NCBI GenBank assembly: GCA_021292105.1 | Contig: CM037865.1 | Coordinates: 72,095,356 to 72,159,355 of the forward strand | Direction: 5' to 3' | DNA: 64,000 nt | Source: Anadara kagoshimensis | Lineage: Eukaryota > Mollusca > Bivalvia > Arcoida > Arcidae | Made by a program: the position numbers and the translations under genes | The notes under the pieces: generated by a model | The model's database searches: none | What the model was told of the DNA's origin: nothing | The model's input: the letters and a program-made list of their open reading frames with translations, nothing else | Shown here: in pieces, positions 48,391-60,900 of the stretch | Position numbering within the stretch: the first letter of the stretch is position 1 | How the letters are laid out: every line of letters begins with the position of its first letter

Positions 48391-50249
48391 TGGAACTAGA
48401 CCTATTGATATTTTGAAGACAAACTTGCATCTGATTTATATACCATTGATATTAAGGGACTGGCCTCAGTACACACTTACAGATCATGGCACCTTTAACC
48501 CCTAGGTTCAAAACTTCATATCCCCCTCGGGGAACATCCTAACATGGAAAAAATTGCCATTTGGCTTACTGAAGGTCAGTAGTCTTCTTGGATCTCTCCT
48601 ATCTTTGGCTGTCTGGTTATCAGTGAAAAAAATTATTGTGAAACACAAAACACCATTGCACTCTTTGATAGTAAAACATTTATTTTAATACATGTATTTT
48701 AAAGCATCATCAAATTGTATTTGTCAAGTGTTTTGTCTTTTCCTGATGGTTGTCTGCATGGCGTGTACAAATCTATGCACTTTGATGGTATTATTCTAAG
48801 TCCTAACTTAAAGGGACTGTAATAATTTTGATAAATATCTTGCAGGAAATAAAATACATAATATCTCTCGATTAAAAATATTAATAAAAATATGCAAGAA
48901 AAGAATCACAAATACGATACACGGATAAATTCAACAGATCTAGATACCAGTGATTCACTGAAGATTTGCCTTTTTATACCTTCAATTGATAAAGACGTTT
49001 TTTCACAAAATTTAATTGATGATATCTTTTTTAATATTGTTTCGATTTTCAAAATTCTTTCAGATTTTCAAAATTAAAGATTTTCATATTTTTCGTACAC
49101 TATGACTGTTAAAATTTATTTGCAATGACGCCATGAAAATGTATATTGACATACGGGGTGTATCTTCAGAATTGCGTACAGAGTTTCTGAGTGACGTATT
49201 TTCGAGCTCGGTGGTTTTTGAACAGTAACTCACTTTGGCCAAGTAAAATGATTTGAATTATAATGATTTCCTTACTCTAGTCAAGATTTTCATGTTTCAA
49301 ATGTAGCCATTGATAATATTTCCTTGACTCTGAATGGCCCTTGTTTTTGTATTTTCGAAGTATCATCATTGGCTCTTATTTCGGATGATAAGGTCTTGTT
49401 CTTCTGCTATTCGAAGTATATAATGTTTCTTAATATGATTATTTCTATCATAATTATTATCCATAGTGACTGGGAATATAAAATAATCTAATTGATGAAG
49501 TAATTTGTATACAAATAATATAAACTAATATAATTACTATAACAGCGAGAAGCACAAACACAACACTCCTAATTACGGACACGATAAACGTTAAATTTGC
49601 ACCTTTAGAATATCGTCAAAATCATGACATTATTGTTATTTTGGTCATATTTTCGCATCAAATTTCGTCTTAAAGTTTTATAACGAAAAATCAAGCAAGA
49701 TGACATATGTTTCTCTTTACATTTTCAGAAAATTTAAATTCAGAATTATAGTATGTTAGTTTTTCAAAAACTTGTTCTTCACTTTTCCCAATTTTTCAGA
49801 GCCTGAAAAAGTGCAATTTCCAATTAATTCTATGTTAAAATCCCGACATTTTTTACATTTTTGACGCTTTATAGCTAAAAAGTAAAAAGGTGACCCCTAT
49901 ATTTTTTTACATTTTCAGATGCGCCTCAAAAAGTTGTACATACCGGTATATGGAAAAAATCTGAAACTTGTAGGATAGTGCCCATTTGTACCACTTGGCC
50001 TTATTTAAGTCATATTCCCAGTCTGTTGATATCTAATTCACAATGATTTCAGTTTACTGTTAAGCCCAAGGTGTCTGACCACTGGTTTTGAGTTTGGTTG
50101 AATGTCAATGGTGGCAGCACTGTAAATGTGTTAGAATTCAATCAAAACGTTGAAGGTTTTTCACGACTGTGTTCATTGACTGAATTTGGTGGCAGAATAC
50201 TAAGAATGGTTACCGGAAAGCGTTAGGGTAACCTTCAAACCTAAAGAGT
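48391..50249. other. AT-rich intergenic DNA with a possible SINE fragment
   Basis: A worn copy of the second SINE family (GGTCAGTAGTCTTCTTGG part) may lie at 48455-48660. No gene is seen to 50249. Confidence 0.4.
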
Positions 50250-51500
50250 TTTTAGCTCAACTGGCTATAGCCAGCTGAGCTTATGCCATGGTGAAGCGTC
50301 CGTGCGTCCGTGCGTCCGTGCGTCCGTGGTCCGTGCGTGCGTCCGTGCGTAAACTTTAATCTTCTCCTCTGAAACCACTGGGCCAATTGAAACCAAATTT
50401 GGTGTGGAAAGTCCTTAGGTGGAGTAGATTAAAGTTTGTACAAATCAACTTCCTGCGGCATCCAAGATGGCCGCCATTGCTATAAATAGCAAAAACCTAT
50501 AAATGGTTGTTACATGTTTATTTTAGAATCGATTTAGTTCAAATTTGAGATTTAGAAAGTAGATGTCTAGCCATTTAATATATGTAACGGATTTTTCAGT
50601 AACTTTTTCTGTTTGCTCATAATTAGCGGAATATGCAAATTAGATGCTAAATTTAGGCAATTCTTTGAAAATCTTCTTCTCTGAAACCACATACCCAAAT
50701 GAAGCCAAATTTAATGTGGAAAGTCGCTAGGTGGAGTAGATTAAAGTTTGTACAAATCAACTTCCTGCATCATCCAAGATGGCCGCCATTGCTATAAATA
50801 GCAAAAACCTATAAATGGTCGTTACATGTTTATTTTAGAACCGATTTAGTTCAAATTTGAGATTTAGAAAGTATATGTCTAGCCATTTAATATATGTAAC
50901 GGATTTTTCAGTAACTTTTTCTGTTTGCTCATAATTAGCGGAATATGCAAATTAGATGCTAAATTTAGGCAATTCTTTGAAAATCTTCTTCTCTGAAACC
51001 ACATACCCAAATGAAGCCAAATTTAATGTGGAAAGTCCCTAGGTGGAGTAGATTAAAGTTTGTACAAATCAACTTCCTGCATCATCCAAGATGGCCGCCA
51101 TTGCTATAAATAGCAAAAACCTATAAATGGTCGTTACATGTTTATTTTAGAACCGATTTAGTTCAAATTTGAGATTTAGAAAGTAGATGTCTAGCCATTT
51201 AATATATGTAACGGATTTTTCAGTAACTTTTTCTGTTTGCTCATAATTAGCGGAATATGCAAATTAGATGCTAAATTTAGGCAATTCTTTGAAACTCTTC
51301 TTCTCTGAAACCACATACCCAAATGAAGCCAAATTTAATGTGGAAAGTCCCTAGGTGGAGTAGATTAAAGTTTGTACAAATCAACTTTCTGTGTCATCCA
51401 AGATGGCCACCATTGGCATTACTATAAATAGCAAATACATATAAATGGTCATTAAATGTTTATGTTACATCCAAGATGGCCCCGATTCTATAATTAGAAA
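50250..51500. repeat. AGCTCAACTGGCTA-type element with a 312-bp tandem array
   Basis: The start (TTTTTAGCTCAACTGGCTAT, then an inverted CCAGCTGAGC) leads into a CGTCCGTG run (50306-50349). After that a 312-bp unit repeats: TCCAAGATGG occurs at 50461, 50773, 51085 and 51397, exactly 312 bp apart. Units are almost identical. No coding potential. Confidence 0.9.
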
Positions 51501-53844
51501 CACATAAATAGCCAGTGTGGATTCATTTTTCAGCTGATGATAAATATAACAAGTAATTCCTAAAAATTTGTTTGAATAAAATGTTTTTGTAGTATTACCA
51601 GTAATATCTTTTTCTGATTGATGACTATTTTGTTTCTGTAGGCAAATTGATTTCATTAATATGCAACTTAGACATAGGCAGTGTTAAATAATGACTGATC
51701 ATGCCAAATTTTGTTCACAAACAATTTCTTCAGCTGACTTATTTACAACTGGTTTAATTGCCATATGTCCTGTCATTGGAATAAAGCCTATATTTTGTAA
51801 TTGTAAAAAAAATATGTTGCAAATTACAATAATAAATATCATGATTCAAGATTTATATCCCTTTATATTGATTACCCTTGTACATAATGGTTAATATGAG
51901 TTAATCCTAGTATTTAACATAATTACTTCTCATTACTATTAGGCTACTTACCCTTATAATTTGCTTTTATATAAAGATCCTGTCAATCCTGCTAACCAAC
52001 CTTTTCTTTAGCCTGTACCACCCAAACAGGAAGTACAGTAGTAGTGTGAAGAAAAGGTAAGAAGTGGCCTCCATTTTGTTTAATCAAAGGGGAAAAAAGA
52101 ATTATCAGCCTTTAATGCTATTAAAACTCAACATACTGCACTAAAAATAAATACATTCGGAAATAAATAGACATTCTACAGGATTATAAGCTGTTATTAT
52201 TGTGAAATTTTTGTCATAGTAATAGTAATTGTGATTATAAGGTTGACCCCATTTTTGAAGTCATGAAATATTGCATCATTTTAAATAGGGTGAAATGGTT
52301 TCATGTCAACTATGTTATCAGTATTCAAAATTGTTTGTATTGGCATTAATCCTTTTAATACCTCTTTCTTGATAAGGAGTCTTTTCTGTTACATAATGGC
52401 ATAATTGCATGCTAGATAATGTGTATTTGAACAAATCCAAAATGCACATTATGATTATCAAAAAGTCATGGAATAAATAGTACACAAAACTTCAATACCT
52501 AACAGTGATAACAGAACTACAAAATATACAAGACAGAATACAGTTTATTCAGTTACTATATTTCATCATTTTCAATGATGCAGTATGTCAAACACATCGA
52601 ATCATAGAGACACATAAACCTACAAATACATAAAATAAACTTGCATAACTATATAGTCAGTACACAATCACTCTTTCAAGAAATATGACATGATACCTGA
52701 CAACATTATAATTACAATGAAATCAATTTCAACACTCATCAGAACAAATTGTGTTGATAGCTCACATTTTGATTTAGTTGATATAATACCTTTGCAGGTT
52801 TTATGTGAATAAAAATATTTTACTTTGACAAACTCCTCTGCACTGTTTGAAATCCTAAATTATAATGCCTGTATTTCACCCATGGCAGGAATAGGTGAGC
52901 AAGTGCCCAGCATGCAATGTGAATGTCAAGGTCATGGTCAACTGTCACGATTACATGATAAAAACATAAACAAATGCACATGATTTACAAAAATACAAAT
53001 ACACAAACATCTTAATTTTACCTGGCTACAATAGTAATAAGCAGATATTAAGAGTGAAGCTTCACCTTGGATAAATTATCATGTATTTTAGTATTAGAAA
53101 TGAGTTTATAGACCATATTTATGAAACCATTTCATGAAAAATAGGAAACATATAGACACAAGAGGTAATTTGAATTGGAGACATGTCTATACTAATTATA
53201 ATGATAATAAAAGTTATATAACATTTAAGGGAATGTTTCGTTTTCCCATATAATTTTGGACTTCATTTTTCTGTCACCTGCAAGAATTCCAGGGAACGTA
53301 TAGGAATCACTACAGCGTAGTCAGCTGCAGTGGTGGCGGTGCTAGTGTCGAAGTTTGGTTTTCCAGATAATTACTAATTAGATTTTGATTTTTACCCACA
53401 AATCTGGTTTTAAGTTCAATGCTTAATTAAATTTATGCATAATTGATGAGGATACTGCATTTTGATTGGTTGATCATTTCCAGAAGATAACTCGTGCTGT
53501 ATTTATTGAATTTAAATGAAACTTGGTCGGAATTCAAGTTCAGTATTGTATTTTCTCAAACGATTTGACCTTATATATCAATAACTCAATATGTCACAAT
53601 ATTTCAAATAAGATTGTTCAATGTAACTCCCACTCCCATTCTTTATCAAGGTGCCAAGTAGTGAATAGTTGTGCCTCATTGAATACCGGAAAGCTTCTGA
53701 TGGTAAATCCAAGGTGGCCACCAACAATGGCCATCTTGGAATTATTTGTTTTCCTATTTGTCTAAAACTACTGAAGGGATTTCAACTAAAGTAGGTATTC
53801 AAACTGCTGATGGTTTCCTGTTGTGACTCAATGTATTTTGGAGG
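51501..53844. other. AT-rich intergenic DNA, no gene supported
   Basis: One exon-like segment (52012-52058) with a good acceptor and donor is noted as a finding. Otherwise only short frames are present. Confidence 0.4.
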
Positions 53845-54020
53845 AACTTTAGTGGCTTAGTCATTTAAAAAACAGGCTTACAGATTACAGTGCTTCTCAC
53901 CGCCTAGGTTCAGATCCGACTAGAGCAGGCTCAAGTGCGAGAAAATTTTTCAAATCGCTTGCAGAAGGTTAGTGGTTTTCTCCAGGCACTCAGGTTTCCT
54001 TTTCTATCCAAGTGAAATAA
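53845..54020 (+). mobile_element. SINE fragment of the second family
   Basis: It has GCAGAAGGTTAGTGGTTTTC and CCAGGCACTCAGGTTTCC in the same order as 41446-41650. Its 3' part is lost at the border with the next element. Confidence 0.6.
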
Positions 54021-54030
54021 TCTTGAATGC

Positions 54031-54846
54031 CAACCTCGTATACCGACGTCGTTTCTTAGAACGGATTTCCCATCTATTTATTGCACCCGTTATAATGCCA
54101 AATTCGCATATCGCCATCCGCCACCCGTGTAATAGAACAGACCGGTATTTATGAATAATATTACCCCCAATAATATTGCCAAATGAGTGTAACGCTTGAC
54201 TGACTACAGAAATATCCTACATTGTATTGATAACGCTGAATATTGTCAGTGCCTTTTTGAATATGCATACATCTAACGCTTGGTAGAACACCGACTAGTT
54301 ATACAACTTGATGACTTAATCCATGCAATATCACATGATTAATATGAAAAAACGTGTTTTAGTTGTAAATAAAACTCGCTCACTGATTTTTTATTTCTTA
54401 TTTTTTCTGTCATTGTTGAAATGGATACTCCAAACAGAAAACGTTTGATTCTTGACTCCAATCAAAAGTTGAAAATTTTTGAATTTTCTACAAAAAATCC
54501 ATCTTCTTTATTCAATTTTCAATTTGTATGATATTGTGTATTTAGTCATTTCCGGCAGAAATAAAAAACATGTTTTCAACGATTATTTACTTTATTATCA
54601 TTAAATAAGGTAATATTTTACAACAATATTTGTTTAAATTAGTACTAAAGAAATTCAGCAATGGAAATATTAAGGAGTAGCGACAGGAACACTGTTTTTT
54701 AACCTAATTTGCTGTTATGGTGTCGGCATGTACATACATGCAGACAATGTGACTTTGGGCTGGGGGATTTTGTTTTTGGTCCGAGTTCGATATAACGCTA
54801 AAATCTGTCTGAACCGAAGGTGGCATTATATCGAGGTTGTACTGTA
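54031..54846. mobile_element. Tc1/mariner-like non-autonomous element, left end worn
   Basis: The right end, read inward, is TACAGTACAACCTCGATATAA and then TGCCACCTTCGG; the left side has CCAACCTCGTATACCGACG and later GCCAAATTCGCATATCGCC. It resembles a larger member of the 27674 MITE family. No transposase frame remains. Confidence 0.6.
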
Positions 54847-54870
54847 TCTTGAATATTTAAAATTTGTCAT

Positions 54871-54880
54871 TATATAAAAG
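54871..54880 (+). promoter_or_regulatory. TATA-like box before the Helitron ORF
   Basis: TATATAAAAG lies 25 bases before the first ATG. Normal spacing would start transcription almost at that ATG, so either the leader is minimal, a later ATG is used, or this is chance in AT-rich DNA. Confidence 0.3.
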
Positions 54881-54904
54881 TATTTTTCAAATGTTTGTAG
54901 TAGA

Positions 54905-57900
54905 ATGCCTAAGAACAAGGGTTGGAAGAAGACATTGGTGAAGAAGAAGTACCATGAAGAGAAGAAAAAGCTAGATCCAACTGTGGATCCAGTGCCTTCA
55001 CTTGTAGTTGGGGGACTTGTCCCCACAGATCGCAGCAGCATCAGTGTTGCTGCATCTGTTACTTTTGATGTTGACTCCAGTCAGACATCTAGTGCAACTG
55101 CAAGAGTAGATTCAGGGAGAGACCTGACTACTTCGGGACATTATAGCCCATCTTTTGAATCTTCGGGACAGTATAGCCCAACTTTTGAATGTATGGGACA
55201 ATATAGCCCAACTGATGAAACTGCATATGAAATTAGATATGATTTTACTCATGAATTTTCAAATGAATTGGCATTGAATATAATGAATGAACTCGCATAT
55301 GAATTATGTAATGAACTTATATTAGAATTAAAAGCTAACAGCACAAAACCCAACCAAGGTTTAAGTGAATGTAATACACAATGTACAAAATTTTCATGTG
55401 TGATAAAAAACTTAAATAAGACAGATACAAGGGAAAGAAGTTTTGATAAAATAAAAAGAAACTGTGAAATGATTTTAAATTCTAACAAACGCATATTGGC
55501 ACCCAAATCACATGTTCCAAAAGGAAACGGTAAATTCAGTCCTATTTCAGATGTTTTATTTACGTTTGGCACTTTTAATCAGGCTGATAAAAGATTTGAT
55601 GATGAATCTAGAGGAAGACAGTGTGTGTGTAATTCTTTGGTTATGTTGGCATACAATGCATGTAAAAGTTATATAACTGAGACTGACTTGGATAATATTC
55701 TAGTTGATGGTGATAACTTATTTAAACATATTATTGGTGATCTGAAGAGAGCTAAAAAATTTATAAGTTATTATTTAAATTTTGATGAATTACCATCATC
55801 ATTAGTTTTAGGTCAAGTGAAATTTCATATTCAAAAACTATCTGTTTTAAATGGTGTAATTTCACCTAACATCACTGAAGAAACTGTTGACAGTTTACAC
55901 ACATGTATAGAAAATTTGTTTTTAATGGGTGAATGTGGAATAATTCTTGTTAATTCTGTGTCTTCGGCAATATTTAGAAACAGAAAAAAGCAATTTCAAT
56001 TTTTTGATTCTCATTCTCATGGAAGAAATGGATTATCTGAAGAAAATGGAAAGTCAGTACTAGCTACATTTAAGGAATTTGATTCATTGATGTCATTCTT
56101 ATATTCTTTTTATTCCAGTTTAATGATTGGCTTTAATACAGAATTTAACATATTACCAGTGAAGTTATTACCTACTCCTATAGCAGTAGAGAGCTACCCA
56201 GCCTTATCAAGATATTTTGAACAGCAATCAATGTCTGCAAACATCACAGTTAATACTTCATCAAAATGTACAAAAGTAAACAGAAAACACTACATGAAAC
56301 AATACATGAAAAAATACAGAGAAGATGATTTTCAAAAACAGAGAGATAAGAAAATGACACTGAAAGGGATGCATACAATTAGAAAAAATGCTGAACATAT
56401 GTTAAAAAACAGGGTGATTAATCGTAATAATAAACAGAAGGCAAGACAAAACACTGAACAGAAATTGAGAGATAGGCAAATGACTCTTAAAAGTATGCAG
56501 AAATCAAGAGAAAATCCTACACAGAAATTAAGAGATAGGCAAATGACTCTTAAAAGTATGCAGAAATCAAGAGAAAATCCTACACAGAAATCGAAAGATA
56601 GGCAAATGACTCTTATAAGTAAGCAGAAATCAAGAGAAAATCCTACACAGAAATTAAGAGATAGGCAAATGACTCTTAAAAGTATGCAGAAATCAAGAGA
56701 GAATCCTACACAGAAATTGAGAGATAGGCAAATGACTCTTATAAGTAAGCAGAAATCAAGAGAAAATCCTACACAGAAATTAAGAGATAGGCAAATGACT
56801 CTTAAAAGTATGCAGAAATCAAGAGAAAATCCTACACAGAAATTGAGAGATAGGCAAATGACTCTTATAACTAAGCAGAAATCAAGAGAAAATCCTACAC
56901 AGAAATTGAGAGATAGGCAAATGACTCTTAACAGTATGCAGAAATCAAGAGAAAATCCTACACAGAAATTGAGAGATAGGCAAATGACTCGTAAAAGTAA
57001 GCTGAAAGCAAGACAAAATCCTATGCGGGCTTTGAAAGAAAGGGCAATGAATGCTCAATATATGAAGAAAGTTAGGCAAAACCCTGATTTCACATTTATG
57101 GAATCTGCTAAAAAAGCAATTTCCAGTAAAGGACACACTATTGAAGACTCAATTATTGTATTTCATAAATCTTTGGAAAATGGATTTTCATATATTTGTA
57201 CCTCATGCAATCAGATGTGGCCAAAGACATCAGTTGTTCAGTTCCTGCACACCAAATTGAATATGAACTCAGAAATAGTGAAGTTGTGCCGTACAAGATA
57301 TAAATCTGTAAATAACACTGAATGGATTTGCAGAACATGCTTTAATGCTTTATCAAGTGACAAAATTCCCAAACTTTCAGTTGCAAATTTGTTTTATTTC
57401 CCAGAAAAACCCGAAGAGTTAAATTTGCACCAGCTTGAAGAAAGATTAATATCATTGCGTATTCCTTTCATGCAAATAAGAGAATTACCAAGAGGCAGAC
57501 AGCTTTCAGTAAAAGGAAATGTAGTTAATTGTCCTGTTGACATACAACCTACAATCAATGCATTACCCAGACAACTTGATGACAATATTACAATTCCAGT
57601 AAAGTTAAAAAGAAAACAAATTTATAAAAAAGCACTGTATGTTGAGAATGTCAGACCAAATGTAATAATTAAAGCTTTAGCATGGTTGCTGAAAAATAGT
57701 GAGATATACAAAAACTCAGGCGTAAAGGTTAGTGAGGATTGGTTGGACAATACAAATTCTGATTTCCAAGAATTTTTTCATGTTGACAATTCATCTAAAG
57801 ATCTGAATGAAGTAAGAAATAAAAAAATGCATCATGATCAAGACATTACTAACAAAGATGGAGGGAATGACTTGAACTTGCCACTCAATGAAAATAGAAA

Positions 57901-60900
57901 TGAAGATATCCAATTAGAAGAAGATGATAAGTTCAGTGAGATTGATCCATTTGAAGTAGTGCAAGGAAATGCAGATACACTGTTGGATAATTTTCAGAAT
58001 GTTTCTGATCAGGTCTACAGTTTTGCACCAGGTGAAGGTCAAATTCCTTTAAGTCTGTATCAAGATGAAGACGCAGAATATATGTCATTTCCCTCCATAT
58101 ATTGTGGTCAAAGAAGACCAAAAAATGAAGACAGACCCATTCCAGTACACTATAGTGAAATAGCAAAATGGGAATTGCGTTCCGTTGATAGAAGAGCTGC
58201 TACTAATGTTCCAAATCTTTTCTTCAAGCTAAAAAAATTGCAGTTGAAACAAATCTCCGACAAAGTCAACTTAGCAGTGAGACGTTTCAAAACAATGGGT
58301 AAAAGACTTACAGTTGGTCAAGTATTAGATCAGACTTCAATAAATCAGCTTGTTAACCTTGATGAAGGCTACTATATCTTTAGAACATTACGAAATTCAC
58401 CTGCTTATTTATCAAAACGTAAAAAAGATTTGTTTGCTATGATACGACAACTTGGTCTTCCAACATGGTTTATCTCCTTGTCTGCTGCGGACACTAGGTG
58501 GAAAGATTTGTTGAAAATGTTAGCAAATTTACATGATGGAAAAGTATATACCAATGAAGACATAGAGAATATGTCATGGGAAGAAATAACAAGTTTGATT
58601 CAAGGTGATCCTGTATCATGTTCCAGACATTTCAATCACAGAGTTAACCAATTTTTCAAACTTGTGTTAAATAGTCCACATAATCCTATTGGTGATATCT
58701 CCGATTATTTTTGTCGAACAGAGTTCCAAAACAGGGGTTCCCCTCATGTTCACATCTTGGTGTGGATAAACAATGCACCAAAATATGCAGAAGATAGCAA
58801 TGAAGTTATTACAGAATTTATAAATCGTTATGTTTCATGTACATCTGATGTCTTGGAACAATTCAAGCCTTATGTTCAACTGCAAACACATAAACACTCA
58901 AAAACGTGCAGAAAGAAAGGTAAACCAGTATGTAGATTTGGCTTTCCTCATCCACCAATGTCTCAAACACAAATATTAGAACCTTTAGATGAAGATCCTG
59001 ATGACGAGTACAAGAACAAATACAAAGATATTCAGAAAACTGTTGATGAACTTCAAAATGCAGATACAATCACATTTGATGAATTTCTCAATGATGTTAT
59101 ACAAATGCGAGAGGAAGACTATATAAAATGCATTAGAAGCTCCCTTCACTCGCCCAAAGTTTTTCTTAAAAGAAATTTATCTGAAGTGAGGACTAATCCT
59201 TATATGAAAGTAGTTTTGCAATCTTGGAATGCGAATCATGACATTCAGTTTGTATTAGATCCTTATGCTTGTGCTATGTATATTGTATCTTATATTAGCA
59301 AGTCGGAAAGGGGAATGAGTACACTTTTAGAGCAGGCATGTAAAGAGGCAAGGCAAGGTAACAATGATATAAGAAAGCAGGTTAGACAAATAGGTAACAA
59401 GTTCTTAAATGCAGTTGAAACAAGTGCTCAAGAGGCAGCATATCTATGTTTGCAATTGCCATTGACACATGCAACTAGAGAAGTAATATTTATAAATACA
59501 TCACCACCAACTGAGAGAACTTTTTTATTAAAATCTAAGAGTTCATTAGAAGAACTGCCGGAAAATTCCACAGATATTGAGGCAAACAATATTATTAAAC
59601 GGTATTCTCAAAGACCCAAACAACTTGAAAAGTGGTGTTTAGCAGATTATGCATCCAAGTTAAATGTGATATACCCCAAGAAAGTGTCTGAGGAAGTGGA
59701 AGTTGATTGGGACAAAAATGATGATGCAAATAATGAAGATAGCGATTCTGACATTGAAAACAAAGACGAGATTGAACTTGATGAAATGATGTTTATGCAC
59801 AAAATTAACATAACTTTACCAAATGGTACAATGTTCAAAGAAAGACGTACATCTAGAGTACTGAGATATGTTAAATATAGCCTTAAGATTGATGCTGAAA
59901 ATTATTACAGAGAACGTTTACTGTTATTTTTATCATGGAGAAATGAAGAGATGGATTTGTTAAATGGTTATAGGTCTTATGAAGAACATTACAATGCAGC
60001 AAAACTTATCATTGATAATAAATTAAAAAGGTATGAATGTATTGGAAGTCAGTTGGATGAAGCGGAAATCCAAGCACAAAAAGACTTTAATGATGAACAG
60101 TTTGATTTGTTGGCACCTCAGACACAGCAAGTAGAATCTGAAGATCTGTCTGAAGAACACGCTGAATGTGAGAAATATATCGCCTTTAACCCAACCCGTC
60201 CAAATGATCAAACAAGCCATGATATTGGTATAGATCTTGGATTAGGTAGTCACAGTCAAGTTGTAGACATCATAAATAATCCTTCAAGATTATCAGATGA
60301 AGATTACTACAACATAATGCGATCATTAAATATGAAACAAAGAGAATATTTAAATCATATATTATATTGGGTGAAGACCAGAGATGAACCAGTTTACTCT
60401 TTCCTAAGTGGTGGTGCAGGGGTTGGAAAATCAGTATTAATAAGAGCTTTGTATCAAGCATTGATTCGCTTTTTATGTGCCCAACAAGGTGACAATCCTG
60501 ATGACATAAGAGTGGTCTTGTGTGCACCTACTGGAAAAGCTGCTTTCAATATAAATGGTAGCACTATTCATTCAACCTTTAAGATTCCAGCTAGTCAAGG
60601 TTTCAACTATAAACCACTTGATAGTGACAGTCTTAATGCACTAAGAGTCAAGTACAAAGATTTATCTATTCTCATTATTGATGAAGTTTCAATGGTTGGA
60701 TGTGGCATGTTAAATTATGTATCTGAAAGATTAAAACAGATAAAAGGCTCCAATAAAGCTTTTGGAAATATATCTGTAATATTGATTGGAGACTTATTCC
60801 AGTTAAAGCCAGTATTTGATGGTTGGATTTTCCAAAACTTATCAAAAGGATATGGACCGCTGGCAACAAATTTGTGGAAAGACCATTTTCAGATGTATGA

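Noticed and set aside
53296-53375. Acceptor-like ATTCCAG followed by a 25-codon open stretch GTYRNHYSVVSC...
   Set aside because: It ends in a stop with no donor, and the sequence looks like a dispersed repeat remnant; not enough to call an exon.
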